In this document: in pieces, positions 24,179 through 32,145 of the stretch
Numbering within the stretch: position 1 is the first letter of the stretch
Layout: each line of letters begins with the position of its first letter
From: ZC4RG30 sp040508085
GTDB taxonomy: Bacteria; Pseudomonadota; Gammaproteobacteria; Steroidobacterales; Steroidobacteraceae
Reading direction: 5' to 3'
NCBI GenBank assembly: GCA_040508085.1
Contig: JBEVNO010000024.1
Location: 1-44,202 of the forward strand
DNA: 44,202 bases
Notes under the pieces: generated by a model
What the model was told of the DNA's origin: nothing
What the model saw: the letters and a program-made list of their open reading frames with translations, nothing else
The model's database searches: none
Translations under genes and position numbers: made by a program

Positions 24179-25138
24179 ATGCGCCGCATCAGCTTCGTCC
24201 TGGTTGCCTGCCTGCTGGCCTCGCCGACATTCGCCGCCACGCTGCTGGTGCTGAACAAGGAAGACTCCACCCTGGCCTTTGTCGACCCGGTGACGGGCGC
24301 CACCCGTCACACCGTGCCCACTGGTGCAGGGCCGCACGAAGTGGAGGTGACGGCGGACGGTGGCACCGCCGTGGTCAGCAACTACGGTGGCCAGGATGCT
24401 GGCAGCTCGCTGAGCCTGATCGATGTGGCCGCAGCGCGGGAGCGTCTGCGCGCGCCGCTGGGCGACCTGCTCCGGCCGCATGGCCTCGCCGTTGCAGACG
24501 GCCATGCGTACTTCACGGCCGAGGATGCGCGCCATATCGGCCGTATCGGCCTGGCAGACGGCAAGGTGGATTGGCGCTTCCCGACCACGCAGCAGCGCAC
24601 TCACATGGTGCTTGCCAGCCAGGATGGCCGCACGCTCTACGCCACCAACATGGGCTCCGGCACGGTCAGCGTCATCGAGCCGGCTGGTGACGGCGCAGCC
24701 ATGCAGACCCTGGTGCCCGTGGGCACGATGCCCGAGGGCCTGGCTCTGTCTCCCGACGGGCGCGAGCTCTGGGTGGCGAGCAGCGATGCCGGCAGCGTGG
24801 CAGTGATCGACGTGCGGCAGAAAAAGGTGGTCCGCAGTTTCGATATCGGCACGCGCCGCGCCAACCGCGTGAAGTTCACCCCCGATGGGGCGCTGGTGCT
24901 GGTATCTGACCTGACGCAGGGTGAACTGGTGATCATCGATGCGCGCACGCACGCCGTACGCAAGCGGCTGCCGATCGGGCGCGGCGCGTCGGGCATCCTC
25001 GTGCTGCCGGATGGCTCACGCGCCTACGTGGCGGCCGCCAACGAAAGGCGGCTCGCAGTGGTGGACCTGCAATCGTTGAACGTGACGGGCCACGTGGCCA
25101 CCGGCGCGGGGCCGGATGGCATGGCCTGGGTGCCCTGA
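24179..25138 (+). CDS. exported YncE-like (YVTN) beta-propeller protein
   Basis: The 319-residue protein starts with a signal peptide (residues 1-20, ending TFA), so it should be periplasmic. The rest is made of about seven repeated blades, each of the form VxxDPxTGxxxxxVPTGxxPHxVxVTxDG followed by AVVSNYGG-like strands; clear copies are at about 27-70, 148-190, 195-235 and 236-275. This is the YVTN-type propeller found in E. coli YncE and surface-layer proteins. The substrate or partner is unknown, and no neighbouring gene suggests one. The ATG has GGGGG just upstream. Its stop lies 3 bp from the stop of the convergent mtgA. Confidence 0.85.
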   Translation: MRRISFVLVACLLASPTFAATLLVLNKEDSTLAFVDPVTGATRHTVPTGAGPHEVEVTADGGTAVVSNYGGQDAGSSLSLIDVAAARERLRAPLGDLLRPHGLAVADGHAYFTAEDARHIGRIGLADGKVDWRFPTTQQRTHMVLASQDGRTLYATNMGSGTVSVIEPAGDGAAMQTLVPVGTMPEGLALSPDGRELWVASSDAGSVAVIDVRQKKVVRSFDIGTRRANRVKFTPDGALVLVSDLTQGELVIIDARTHAVRKRLPIGRGASGILVLPDGSRAYVAAANERRLAVVDLQSLNVTGHVATGAGPDGMAWVP

Positions 25139-25141
25139 GGC

Positions 25142-25867
25142 TCAGCGCTCCAGCGAGGCCAGATAGCCGACCCCGCCGAGTGCCGCCATCTGCCTTTCGA
25201 TCTGTCCCTGCCGGCGCAGCACGTAGCTGCTCGGCGCGTCGGCGCGCATGCGCAGCGGGCTGGGCAATACGGCTGCCAACCGCGCCGCCTCGCCGCTGCC
25301 CAGCCGCGCGGCAGGCTTGCGGAAGAACGCCTGTGCCGCGGCCTCGGCGCCATACACGCCGCGCCCGAATTCGGCGATATTCAGGTAGACCTCGAGGATG
25401 CGCTGCTTGGGCCACAGCATCTCGATGAGCACGGTGTACCAGGCTTCCAGGCCTTTGCGCAGATAGCTGCGGCCATTCCACAGGAACAGGTTCTTGGCCA
25501 CCTGCTGCGAGATGGTGCTGGCGCCGCGCGCCCGGCCGCCGCGTTCAGCTTCATCGAGCGCTTTCTCGATCTGCTTGAAGTCGAAGCCGCCATGCTCGGG
25601 AAAGCGCTGGTCTTCAGAGGCCACGACAGCCAGCCCGAGCTGCGGGGAAATCTGCCCGTAGTCGCGCCACTGATGGCGCAGGTTCAGCGGTCGCGGATCC
25701 TCGTCGAACCAGGCGGCAATGCGCGCCTGCTCGATGAAGGCGCTGGACCATGGATCGACGAAGCGCAACGCGGCGACGGCGGCGATCTGCATCAGCAGCA
25801 CCGCCAGCACGCACAGCACTGCCCAGCGTAGCAGGCGCCGCCAGAAAGGTAAGCGCCTGCTGCCCAC
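25142..25867 (-). CDS. mtgA: monofunctional peptidoglycan glycosyltransferase MtgA
   Basis: MtgA polymerises lipid II into glycan without a transpeptidase domain. The 241-residue protein has a membrane anchor at about 12-35 and a GT51 domain with the catalytic Glu85 in VVASEDQRFPEHGGFD, the motif RGASTISQQVAKNLFLW and the segment KQRILEVYLNIAEFGRGVYG. The start is a GTG without a strong Shine-Dalgarno; translation may be coupled to the isomerase gene 11 bp upstream. Confidence 0.95.
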   Translation of the reverse strand: MGSRRLPFWRRLLRWAVLCVLAVLLMQIAAVAALRFVDPWSSAFIEQARIAAWFDEDPRPLNLRHQWRDYGQISPQLGLAVVASEDQRFPEHGGFDFKQIEKALDEAERGGRARGASTISQQVAKNLFLWNGRSYLRKGLEAWYTVLIEMLWPKQRILEVYLNIAEFGRGVYGAEAAAQAFFRKPAARLGSGEAARLAAVLPSPLRMRADAPSSYVLRRQGQIERQMAALGGVGYLASLER

Positions 25868-25878
25868 GGGACCGGATG

Positions 25879-26400
25879 CTACTTTTCGGCTGCGACGCGC
25901 TTGGCGGAGACAATCACCACATCGGTGACGGGCACGTCGTCATGGCCATTGCGGCGGCCCGTGCGCTCCTTGGCGATGCGGTCGATGGTGTCGAGGCCGT
26001 CGACCACCTTGCCGAACACGGCGTAGCCGAAGTTGGCCGCGCCCTGGTGGTTCAGGAAATCGTTGTCGCTGAGGTTGATGAAGAACTGCGAGGTGGCCGA
26101 ATCCACCACGTTGGTGCGCGCCATGGCAACGGTGCCGCGCAGGTTCTTCAGGCCGTTGGCGGCCTCGTTCTTGATCGGCTTCCTGCCGCGCTTCTGTTCC
26201 ATGCCCGAATCCAGGCCGCCGCCCTGGATCATGAAACCCGGGATCACGCGGTGGAAGATCAGGCCATCGAAGAAGCCGTCGTCCACGTATTCGAGGAAAT
26301 TGGCGACGGAAACGGGCGCCTTCTCGGCGTCCAGTTCGAGCGTGAAGCCGCCCAGCGAGGTCTCAAAACGAACCATGTATGTGCTGCCTTGGGTTGCCAT
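25879..26400 (-). CDS. ppiB: cyclophilin-type peptidyl-prolyl cis-trans isomerase
   Basis: This cytoplasmic isomerase speeds proline cis-trans isomerisation. There is no signal peptide. The active-site motif FHRVIPGFMIQGG and the segment SATSQFFINLSDNDFLNH are those of PpiB-type cyclophilins. With the ATG at 26400 it has 173 residues; an ATG at 26376 (MVRFETSLGG) aligns with the E. coli PpiB N-terminus and is an equally possible start. It lies between prmC and mtgA on the same strand, 42 bp after prmC. Confidence 0.93.
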   Translation of the reverse strand: MATQGSTYMVRFETSLGGFTLELDAEKAPVSVANFLEYVDDGFFDGLIFHRVIPGFMIQGGGLDSGMEQKRGRKPIKNEAANGLKNLRGTVAMARTNVVDSATSQFFINLSDNDFLNHQGAANFGYAVFGKVVDGLDTIDRIAKERTGRRNGHDDVPVTDVVIVSAKRVAAEK

Positions 26401-26442
26401 GGAATGGGATGCAGGAATTGCGGGCGCAACAGTACAGCGACT

Positions 26443-27285
26443 CTAGCCGCGGGGCCAGATCGCCTCGGTGACCCGGTCGTGGCCGGCGAGATCGCGGTGG
26501 CTGCGGATGCCGTCATAGCCCAGTGCAGCCAGTTCCCGGGCAAGGCGCGCCGACTGCCCGCTGCCATGTTCCAGCAGCAGCAGGCCGCCGGGCTCCAGCC
26601 TCGCGCGGCTGCCGGCGGCGATGGCCAGCAGGTCGGCATAACCCCCATCGGCGGCGACCAGCGCCGCAGTGGGCTCATGGCGCAGCGTGGCCAGGGCAGG
26701 GTGATCCGCCGCGATGTATGGGGGATTGCTGAGGATGGCCGCGAACGACTCTGTCAGCGGCCCGGTCCAGCTGCCCTGGCGCAGCTCCACCTGTGGCAGC
26801 TGCAGGCGCTGACGGTTGATCGCCGCGATCTCAAGGGCGGCGGCGCTGGCGTCGGTCGCTACCAGCGTCCATTGCGGACGTTCGCTGGCCAGGGCCAGCG
26901 CGATGGCGCCAGAGCCCGTGCCCAGATCGGCCACGCGGCGCGGCGCGTGATCCAGTCGGGCCAGGCACAACTCCACCAGCAGCTCGGTCTCCGGGCGCGG
27001 CACCAGTACCGCGGGTGACACCACCAGGGGCAGCGACCAGAATTCGCGCGTGCCGGTGATGTAGGCCAGCGGCTCGCCATCCACCACACGATCGATGCCG
27101 GCGCGGAACATCATCGCGGTGAGTGCATCGACGGGGCTTTCCGGGAATGCGGCCAGCTGGGCACGACCGCGCCGCAGCAGCGCGGCGAGCAATACCTCGG
27201 CGTCCAGCCGCGAAACCTGCTGGCGCGCCGCTTCCGCCAGCAGCGTCGCGATGCGCAGCTCATCTGCTACATTGCCGCCGCTCAC
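26443..27285 (-). CDS. prmC: peptide chain release factor N5-glutamine methyltransferase
   Basis: PrmC methylates the glutamine of the GGQ motif in release factors RF1 and RF2. The 280-residue protein has a helical N-terminal domain and a Rossmann methyltransferase domain with the AdoMet-binding DLGTGSGAIAL and the catalytic NPPY (ILSNPPYIA). The frame is open further upstream, but a GTG at 27285 (reading SGGNVADELRIATLL after the start) gives the normal family length. prmC usually follows prfA directly; here prfA is on the same strand but about 4.9 kb upstream, with five genes in between. Confidence 0.92.
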   Translation of the reverse strand: MSGGNVADELRIATLLAEAARQQVSRLDAEVLLAALLRRGRAQLAAFPESPVDALTAMMFRAGIDRVVDGEPLAYITGTREFWSLPLVVSPAVLVPRPETELLVELCLARLDHAPRRVADLGTGSGAIALALASERPQWTLVATDASAAALEIAAINRQRLQLPQVELRQGSWTGPLTESFAAILSNPPYIAADHPALATLRHEPTAALVAADGGYADLLAIAAGSRARLEPGGLLLLEHGSGQSARLARELAALGYDGIRSHRDLAGHDRVTEAIWPRG

Positions 27286-27307
27286 GTCGCCAGGACTGGA
27301 ATTGCCG

Positions 27308-28129
27308 GTGTCATCCACAGAATCCGCCCCCCAGGGTGTTGCCGCCCACAGCCATGCCGCCCACAACGTGGCCATCCGCAGCCTGGCCGTCCGCGACGTA
27401 CTGGCCGCCGCCTGGCCATTATTTCAGGTCTCGCTGCCGGCCTGCCTGCCGCTGGCGCTGATTGGCGTCGCGGCCAGCGGCACCCCGGGCGCCGAGGCCA
27501 TGCAGAGCGGCGAAGGTCGGGGCTTCCTGCACAGCGCTTCCTGGTGGGGGCTGTATGCGGCGAGTACCGCGCTGATGCTCATCTGTTACGGCGCCATCCT
27601 GCGCCAGCAGCTGGCGCATGCAGCCGGCCGGCGCGCACCACTGTTCGAATCGCTGCGGCAGAGCATGCTCGGGCTGCTGCCTGCGCTGGCTGTGCTGTTG
27701 CTGCAGCTGCTGGCGTTCGTCGGTGGCAGTGTGCTGCTGGTGCTGCCGGGTTTGGCTGCGCTGGTGTGGCTGTTCTTTGCCTGGCCCGCGCAGATTGCGG
27801 GCGGAGTGGGGCCGCTCGCGGCCGCGGCACGCAGCCTGCAACTGGTGCGTGGCCGGTTCTTCGCGGTGGCCGGGGTGGTCGGGGCCACCATCGCCGCGGT
27901 GCTGGTGTTCGTTCTGCTTACCGGCATCCTGATGGCCGTAGTGATGAACCTTGCCGGGCAGGGCGCGCAGAGCAGCCACGGGGGGTTGTCATTCTCGCGC
28001 TGGCTGATGGCCGCGCTGCTGGCACTGCCCGTCGTCTATGTGGGCGCTGTCAGCGTGGCTGCTTATTGCGCCGCGCTCACTGGCGTGCCGGCCAGCCCTG
28101 CTGGTGCAGCACCTGTGCCAGACGCGTGA
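27308..28129 (+). CDS. multi-pass membrane protein of unknown function
   Basis: The 273-residue protein has about five to six hydrophobic segments (approximately 40-60, 80-100, 120-165, 195-225 and 240-262) and resembles BPSS1780-like or DUF-type integral membrane proteins, with a tract RSLQLVRGRFFAVAGVVG between segments. I do not recognise a characterised family. The GTG at 27308 has AGGACTGGA upstream; a GTG at 27368 is the alternative. Its start lies 22 bp from the divergent prmC start, so each promoter would fall in the other gene. Its 3' end overlaps the end of the convergent class V aminotransferase gene by 53 bp. Confidence 0.6.
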   Translation: MSSTESAPQGVAAHSHAAHNVAIRSLAVRDVLAAAWPLFQVSLPACLPLALIGVAASGTPGAEAMQSGEGRGFLHSASWWGLYAASTALMLICYGAILRQQLAHAAGRRAPLFESLRQSMLGLLPALAVLLLQLLAFVGGSVLLVLPGLAALVWLFFAWPAQIAGGVGPLAAAARSLQLVRGRFFAVAGVVGATIAAVLVFVLLTGILMAVVMNLAGQGAQSSHGGLSFSRWLMAALLALPVVYVGAVSVAAYCAALTGVPASPAGAAPVPDA

Positions 28130-29261
28130 GTTCCTCCGCCTCCACATAGGCCTGCGCCGAAATGCGCAGCAGCAGCGCGCCGCCCAGGGTGGTGCAGCGG
28201 ATCTGTATGCGTGCTTCATCCCACAGCCGCTGCATGACTTGCGCTGCATCGCGCTCCAGCGCCGGGCGGGACTGCGGCAGGATGAAGGCACGCATCGCCG
28301 CCGCCAGATCAGGCGGCGCGACCGCCACCGCGCCGATGGCTTGCAGCGCCTCGCTGCCGGCGCGCACCAGCGCAGTCTCGTGTTCCATCAATCGCGCCGG
28401 GCCGAGCGCCTGGTAGAACGCCAGCGCACGTGGCGCCGTGAGCCAGGCGGTGTAGTCGCGCGTACCTATGTAATCGAACGAGCGCGGGAACCCCAGCTCC
28501 AGATAGTGGCTGGTCACCAGCGGCCAGGTCAGCGGCGCGGCCCCGCCCGAGGCATAGAGCATCGCCGTGCCCTTTGGCGCATACAGCCACTTGTGCAGGT
28601 TGGTGACGTACCAGTCTGCACCGATCGAGGGCAGGTCGAGCGGCACCTGGCCGATGGCATGCGCGCCATCCACGAACAGCGGGATGCCGCGTCGGCGCAG
28701 TTCGGTGGCGAGGCGCTGTACGGGAAACACCAGCGCAGTCGGTGAGGTGATGTGGTCGAGCAGGGCGAAGCGCACGCGCGGGCCGGCAGCGGCCAGCACG
28801 CGCTCGACGATCTGGTCGGCATCGGTGGGCAGGGGAATGCGCACCACCACTGCTTCGGCACCGGTCTGGCGGCAGCGCGCATCCACTGCCAGGCGCACCG
28901 CGTTGTACTGGTGATCGGTGAGCAGGATCTGGTCACCGTGCTGGAACGGCAGGCTGTTCAGCACGGCCTGCACGCCGCTGGTGGCATTTTCCACCAGCGC
29001 CACGCGCTCGGCGCTGGTGCCGGTCATCGCAGCCAGCGCCGCAGCGACTTCGCGCACGGCGCCACCGGCCAGTGGCTCCACGCGGTGCATGAAGGCATCC
29101 GGGTGGGATTCCATTTCGTCGCGCAGCAGCTGCTGCGCCTGCTGCACCACGCGCGGCACGGCGCCATACGAGCCATGGTTCAGGAAGCTGGCATCATCGC
29201 GCAGCGTCCACAAGGGTCGGGCGCCGCGGCCAAGTGGCAGCTGGTCGGGCAGGGCAGTCAT
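28077..29261 (-). CDS. class V PLP aminotransferase, isopenicillin N epimerase-like
   Basis: The 394-residue fold-type I PLP enzyme resembles the CefD-like branch of class V aminotransferases. FLNHGSYGAVP at 27-36 is typical of that group, Asp198 and His201 in VDGAHAIG contact the cofactor, and Lys224 in YVTNLHKWLYAPKG is the Schiff-base lysine. Members include racemases, desulfurases and lyases, so the reaction cannot be named. AGGAG lies 7 bases before the ATG. It is the last gene of a minus-strand group with two amino-acid exporters (9 bp after the nearer one), which suggests an amino-acid substrate. Confidence 0.82.
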   Translation of the reverse strand: MTALPDQLPLGRGARPLWTLRDDASFLNHGSYGAVPRVVQQAQQLLRDEMESHPDAFMHRVEPLAGGAVREVAAALAAMTGTSAERVALVENATSGVQAVLNSLPFQHGDQILLTDHQYNAVRLAVDARCRQTGAEAVVVRIPLPTDADQIVERVLAAAGPRVRFALLDHITSPTALVFPVQRLATELRRRGIPLFVDGAHAIGQVPLDLPSIGADWYVTNLHKWLYAPKGTAMLYASGGAAPLTWPLVTSHYLELGFPRSFDYIGTRDYTAWLTAPRALAFYQALGPARLMEHETALVRAGSEALQAIGAVAVAPPDLAAAMRAFILPQSRPALERDAAQVMQRLWDEARIQIRCTTLGGALLLRISAQAYVEAEELTRLAQVLHQQGWPARQ

Positions 29262-29270
29262 CGCATCTCC

Positions 29271-29906
29271 TCAGCGCAGCATCCAGAATGCAGTGGCTGC
29301 GACCAGTATGGCCATCAGGTAATTGAAGGCGCGGCGCGCGGCCGGGCGCTTCAGCACATGTTCGATGGCCGCCCCCCAGATGTTCCACACCAGCATGCAT
29401 GGCGCACCGATGGCGAGGCAGGTGGCAGCCGCCACGCCCATGTCGGGCAGTGTCGGCTGGGCGCTGCCATAGAACGCACTGGCGACGGTCACCGTCATCA
29501 TCCAGGCCTTGGCATTGATCAGCTGGAACAGCACGCCCTCGATGAAACGCATCGGCTTGGCGGTGGGCGTGACGGGCAGGTCGGCCGCTGCCGTGCCCAC
29601 GGGTACCGCAGCGGCTGGCCTGGCATCACGCAGGATGACCACCGCCAGGTACAGCAGGTAGCCAAAGCAGGCCCAGCGCAGCACCGTGAAGCCCCCGGGC
29701 AGGGCCAGCAGCAATGCACCGACGCCGAGATAGGACAGCACCAGCAGCCCCTGGAAGCCCACCTGTATGCCGGCCATGTGTGGCACGGAACGGCGCACGC
29801 CGAAACGCGCGCCAGAGCGCATCAGCAGCAGGTTGTTCGGCCCCGGCGTGATCGAGGCAACGAAGGCAAACAGCGCCAGTGGGCCGAGCGTGAGGTTCAG
29901 GTTCAT
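29271..29906 (-). CDS. LysE/RhtB-family amino-acid exporter, copy 1
   Basis: A 211-residue inner-membrane protein with about six hydrophobic segments. The N-terminal signature FVASITPGPNNLLLMRSGARFG is that of LysE/RhtB exporters, which expel amino acids such as lysine, homoserine or threonine using the proton gradient. It lies between a second LysE-type gene (11 bp upstream) and the aminotransferase (9 bp downstream). The substrate is unknown. The two exporters are clearly different in sequence, so the pair is not a recent duplication. Confidence 0.9.
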   Translation of the reverse strand: MNLNLTLGPLALFAFVASITPGPNNLLLMRSGARFGVRRSVPHMAGIQVGFQGLLVLSYLGVGALLLALPGGFTVLRWACFGYLLYLAVVILRDARPAAAVPVGTAAADLPVTPTAKPMRFIEGVLFQLINAKAWMMTVTVASAFYGSAQPTLPDMGVAAATCLAIGAPCMLVWNIWGAAIEHVLKRPAARRAFNYLMAILVAATAFWMLR

Positions 29907-29917
29907 GGCGGATTACC

Positions 29918-30562
29918 TCAGGGCCTGACGGCGCGTGGCGGTTCGATGGCCAGGCGCAGGGCAAGGGCACCGAGCACCGTCCCCATGACATAGCGCTGCG
30001 CCGACAGCCAGCGCGGATGCGCGTTCAGATGCGTGGCGATGTGCGCGGCCGACAGCAGCACGAACAGGTTGCCCGCCATGCTGACGAGGATCTGCACCGT
30101 GCCCAGTTGCAGGCCCTGCAGCAGCAGCGAACCGTGCGCGGGGGAGATGAACTGCGGGAAGATCGACAGGTACAGCACCGCCACTTTCGGATTCAGCAGG
30201 CAGGTGAGAAAACCCATCAGCACCAGCTTGTGCGGGGGATCCGGCGGCAGCGCGCGCGGCTCGAAGGGCGAGCGCGCGCCGGGGGCCAGCGCCTGCCAGG
30301 CCAGATACAGCAGGTAGGCGGCGCCCGCCAGTTTCACGCTGCCGTAGGCCATCGGAATGGCTACGAACAATGCCGACAGGCCCACCGAGGCGGCCATCAT
30401 GTGGACCAGCAGGCCGCCGGCCACGCCCAGCAACGAGATCACGCCCGCCTTGCGTCCCTGGCACAGCGAACGCGAGACCAGGTAGATCATGTTCGGGCCG
30501 GGCGTCAGCACCATCACCAGGGCGGTGCCAGCGAACAGCAGCGTGTCTTGGAGCGGGACCAT
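29918..30562 (-). CDS. LysE/RhtB-family amino-acid exporter, copy 2
   Basis: The 214-residue protein carries the LysE signature VMVLTPGPNMIYLVSRSLCQG at about 15-35 and about six membrane segments, with GFLTCLLNPKVAVLYLSIFPQFI in the middle, typical of RhtB relatives. The ATG at 30562 is preceded by GAGGCGAG; the frame is open for 24 more codons but that part lacks the family pattern. It is the first gene of the minus-strand group and diverges from the MocR-type regulator across 104 bp, the usual arrangement of a regulator and the exporter it controls. Confidence 0.9.
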   Translation of the reverse strand: MVPLQDTLLFAGTALVMVLTPGPNMIYLVSRSLCQGRKAGVISLLGVAGGLLVHMMAASVGLSALFVAIPMAYGSVKLAGAAYLLYLAWQALAPGARSPFEPRALPPDPPHKLVLMGFLTCLLNPKVAVLYLSIFPQFISPAHGSLLLQGLQLGTVQILVSMAGNLFVLLSAAHIATHLNAHPRWLSAQRYVMGTVLGALALRLAIEPPRAVRP

Positions 30563-30622
30563 GCTCGCCTCGTGCGCAGCAGAAAATCTGGGCGGTTGAA
30601 TGTGCCTTCCCGAGCGCCTCGA

Positions 30623-30659
30623 GTACAGACACACAGATTCGCAGTTGGATAGGGTACAG
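30623..30659. promoter_or_regulatory. direct repeats GTACAG, candidate MocR operator
   Basis: GTACAG occurs at 30623-30628 and again in the same orientation at 30654-30659, 31 bp apart (about three helical turns), in the intergenic region between exporter and regulator. MocR proteins such as GabR are known to bind direct repeats spaced by several turns. The second copy lies 8 bp before the regulator ATG, so binding would also block the regulator's own expression. Confidence 0.4.
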
Positions 30660-30666
30660 TTGCCGC

Positions 30667-32100
30667 ATGAGCGTGGCCGCCAATCCTTTGTACCTGGCCG
30701 TGGCCGCAGACCTTGAGCGGTTGATCGGCAGTGGTGCCCTGAAGCCGCTGGACCGCGTGCCCTCGGTGCGCCAGCTGGCGCGTCAGCGGCGCGTCAGCAT
30801 CACCACGGCCGTGGCCTGCCTGCGCGAGCTGGAGCAACGTGGGCTGATCGAGGCACGGCCCAAATCCGGCTACTTCGTGGCTTCGCAACGGCCGGTGCCG
30901 GAAGTCCCTGCCGAAGTGGCGCTGCCGAAACGGGCGCGGCTGGTGGGGGCACAGGTGATGCTGAAGCGGCTGGCCGAGGCCAGTGCCGACCCGGGCATCG
31001 CGCGGCTCGGCCAGGCGCTGCCGGATCCGGCGCTGTTCCCGGCGCGTGCGCTGCGCACCAGCCTTACGCGCGTGGTGCGCAGCGAGTCGCGGCTGCTGTC
31101 GGATTATCCGGTGCGCATGGGCGGCAGCCTGGCTTTGCGCCAGCAGATTGCCCGCCATTATGCGCATGCCGGCGTGGCACTGGCGGCTGATGACCTGATC
31201 ATCACCAACGGCTGCATGGAAGCGCTGACGCTGGCGGTGCGTGCCGTGGCACGTCCCGGCGACACCATCGCAGTGGAATCGCCCACCTACTTCGGCATGC
31301 TGCAGATCGCCGAGGAGCAGGGCGTGAAGGTGATCGAGATTCCCTCCCATCCGCGCGACGGGCTGTCGGTGGCGGCATTGCGCGATCTGCTCTCCGGACG
31401 CGATGGCCGCGGCATCCGGGCCTGTGCGGTCACGCCCAATTTCAGCAACCCGAATGGCTCGTGCATGTCGCCTGCGGCCAAGCGCGAGCTGGTGCGGCTG
31501 TGCGAGGACGCCGATATCGTGCTCATCGAGGACGATGTGTACGGCGACCTGCAGTTCGAGGGGCCTCGGCCGCTGCCCTGCAAGGCCTGGGATCGCGATG
31601 GGCGTGTGCTGATGTGCTCCTCGTTCACCAAGTCGCTGGCGCCGGGCGCGCGTGTCGGCTTCATCGTGCCCGGCCGCTTCCGCGACACGCTGCGTGGCGC
31701 CAAGCAGATGCAGTCCGGCGCGACCTCCCTGCTGCAGCAGGAGATGCTGGCGGATTACCTGCACAGCGGCCGCTACGAGCGGCATCTGCGCGACATGCGG
31801 CGCCAGCTGGCGCAACAGATGCGGCGGCTGTCGCAGTGCGTGCAGGAGGCATTTCCAGGCGGCACCCGGCTGACGCAGCCGCAGGGCGGGTTCGTGCTGT
31901 GGGTGGAGCTGCCAGCGCAGCTCGACACCATGGCGCTGTATGACACGGCCATCCGCCAGCACGCCGACTACGTCCCGGGCGCCATGTTTTCGGCCTCGGG
32001 CAGCTACAGCAATTGCCTGCGGCTGAATGGCGGTTATCCGCTCACCGCCGCGGCAGAAACAGCGATCCGGCGGCTGGGCACGTTGTTCAGCCGCATATAA
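30667..32100 (+). CDS. MocR-type transcriptional regulator with aminotransferase domain
   Basis: The 477-residue protein joins a GntR-type winged helix at residues 5-72 (DRVPSVRQLARQRRVSITT) to a fold-type I aminotransferase-like domain at about 95-475. PLP-binding residues are present: VTPNFSNPNG (about 255-264), IEDDVYGDL (288-296) and the Schiff-base Lys322 in SSFTKSLAPGARVGF. Proteins of this type (GabR, PdxR, TauR) sense an amino compound through PLP. It diverges from the two LysE exporters and is the likely regulator of that group and of itself. It ends 45 bp from the convergent prfA, a gap filled by a perfect palindrome. Confidence 0.93.
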   Translation: MSVAANPLYLAVAADLERLIGSGALKPLDRVPSVRQLARQRRVSITTAVACLRELEQRGLIEARPKSGYFVASQRPVPEVPAEVALPKRARLVGAQVMLKRLAEASADPGIARLGQALPDPALFPARALRTSLTRVVRSESRLLSDYPVRMGGSLALRQQIARHYAHAGVALAADDLIITNGCMEALTLAVRAVARPGDTIAVESPTYFGMLQIAEEQGVKVIEIPSHPRDGLSVAALRDLLSGRDGRGIRACAVTPNFSNPNGSCMSPAAKRELVRLCEDADIVLIEDDVYGDLQFEGPRPLPCKAWDRDGRVLMCSSFTKSLAPGARVGFIVPGRFRDTLRGAKQMQSGATSLLQQEMLADYLHSGRYERHLRDMRRQLAQQMRRLSQCVQEAFPGGTRLTQPQGGFVLWVELPAQLDTMALYDTAIRQHADYVPGAMFSASGSYSNCLRLNGGYPLTAAAETAIRRLGTLFSRI

Positions 32101-32104
32101 AAGC

Positions 32105-32133
32105 ATGGGGACAGACTTCAAGTCTGTCCCCAT
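32105..32133. repeat. 29-nt perfect palindrome between mocR-type gene and prfA
   Basis: Two 14-bp arms (32105-32118 and 32120-32133) are exact reverse complements around a single C; the core reads GGGGACAGACTT and its complement. It lies between convergent genes, 5 bp from one stop and 12 bp from the other. On the minus strand the hairpin is followed by GCTTTTA, a weak T-tract, so it may end prfA transcription; on the plus strand no T-run follows. The GGGGACAGAC/GTCTGTCCCC core resembles REP-type intergenic repeats of some gammaproteobacteria, from memory. Confidence 0.8.
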
Positions 32134-32145
32134 TCATTCGCGTTC

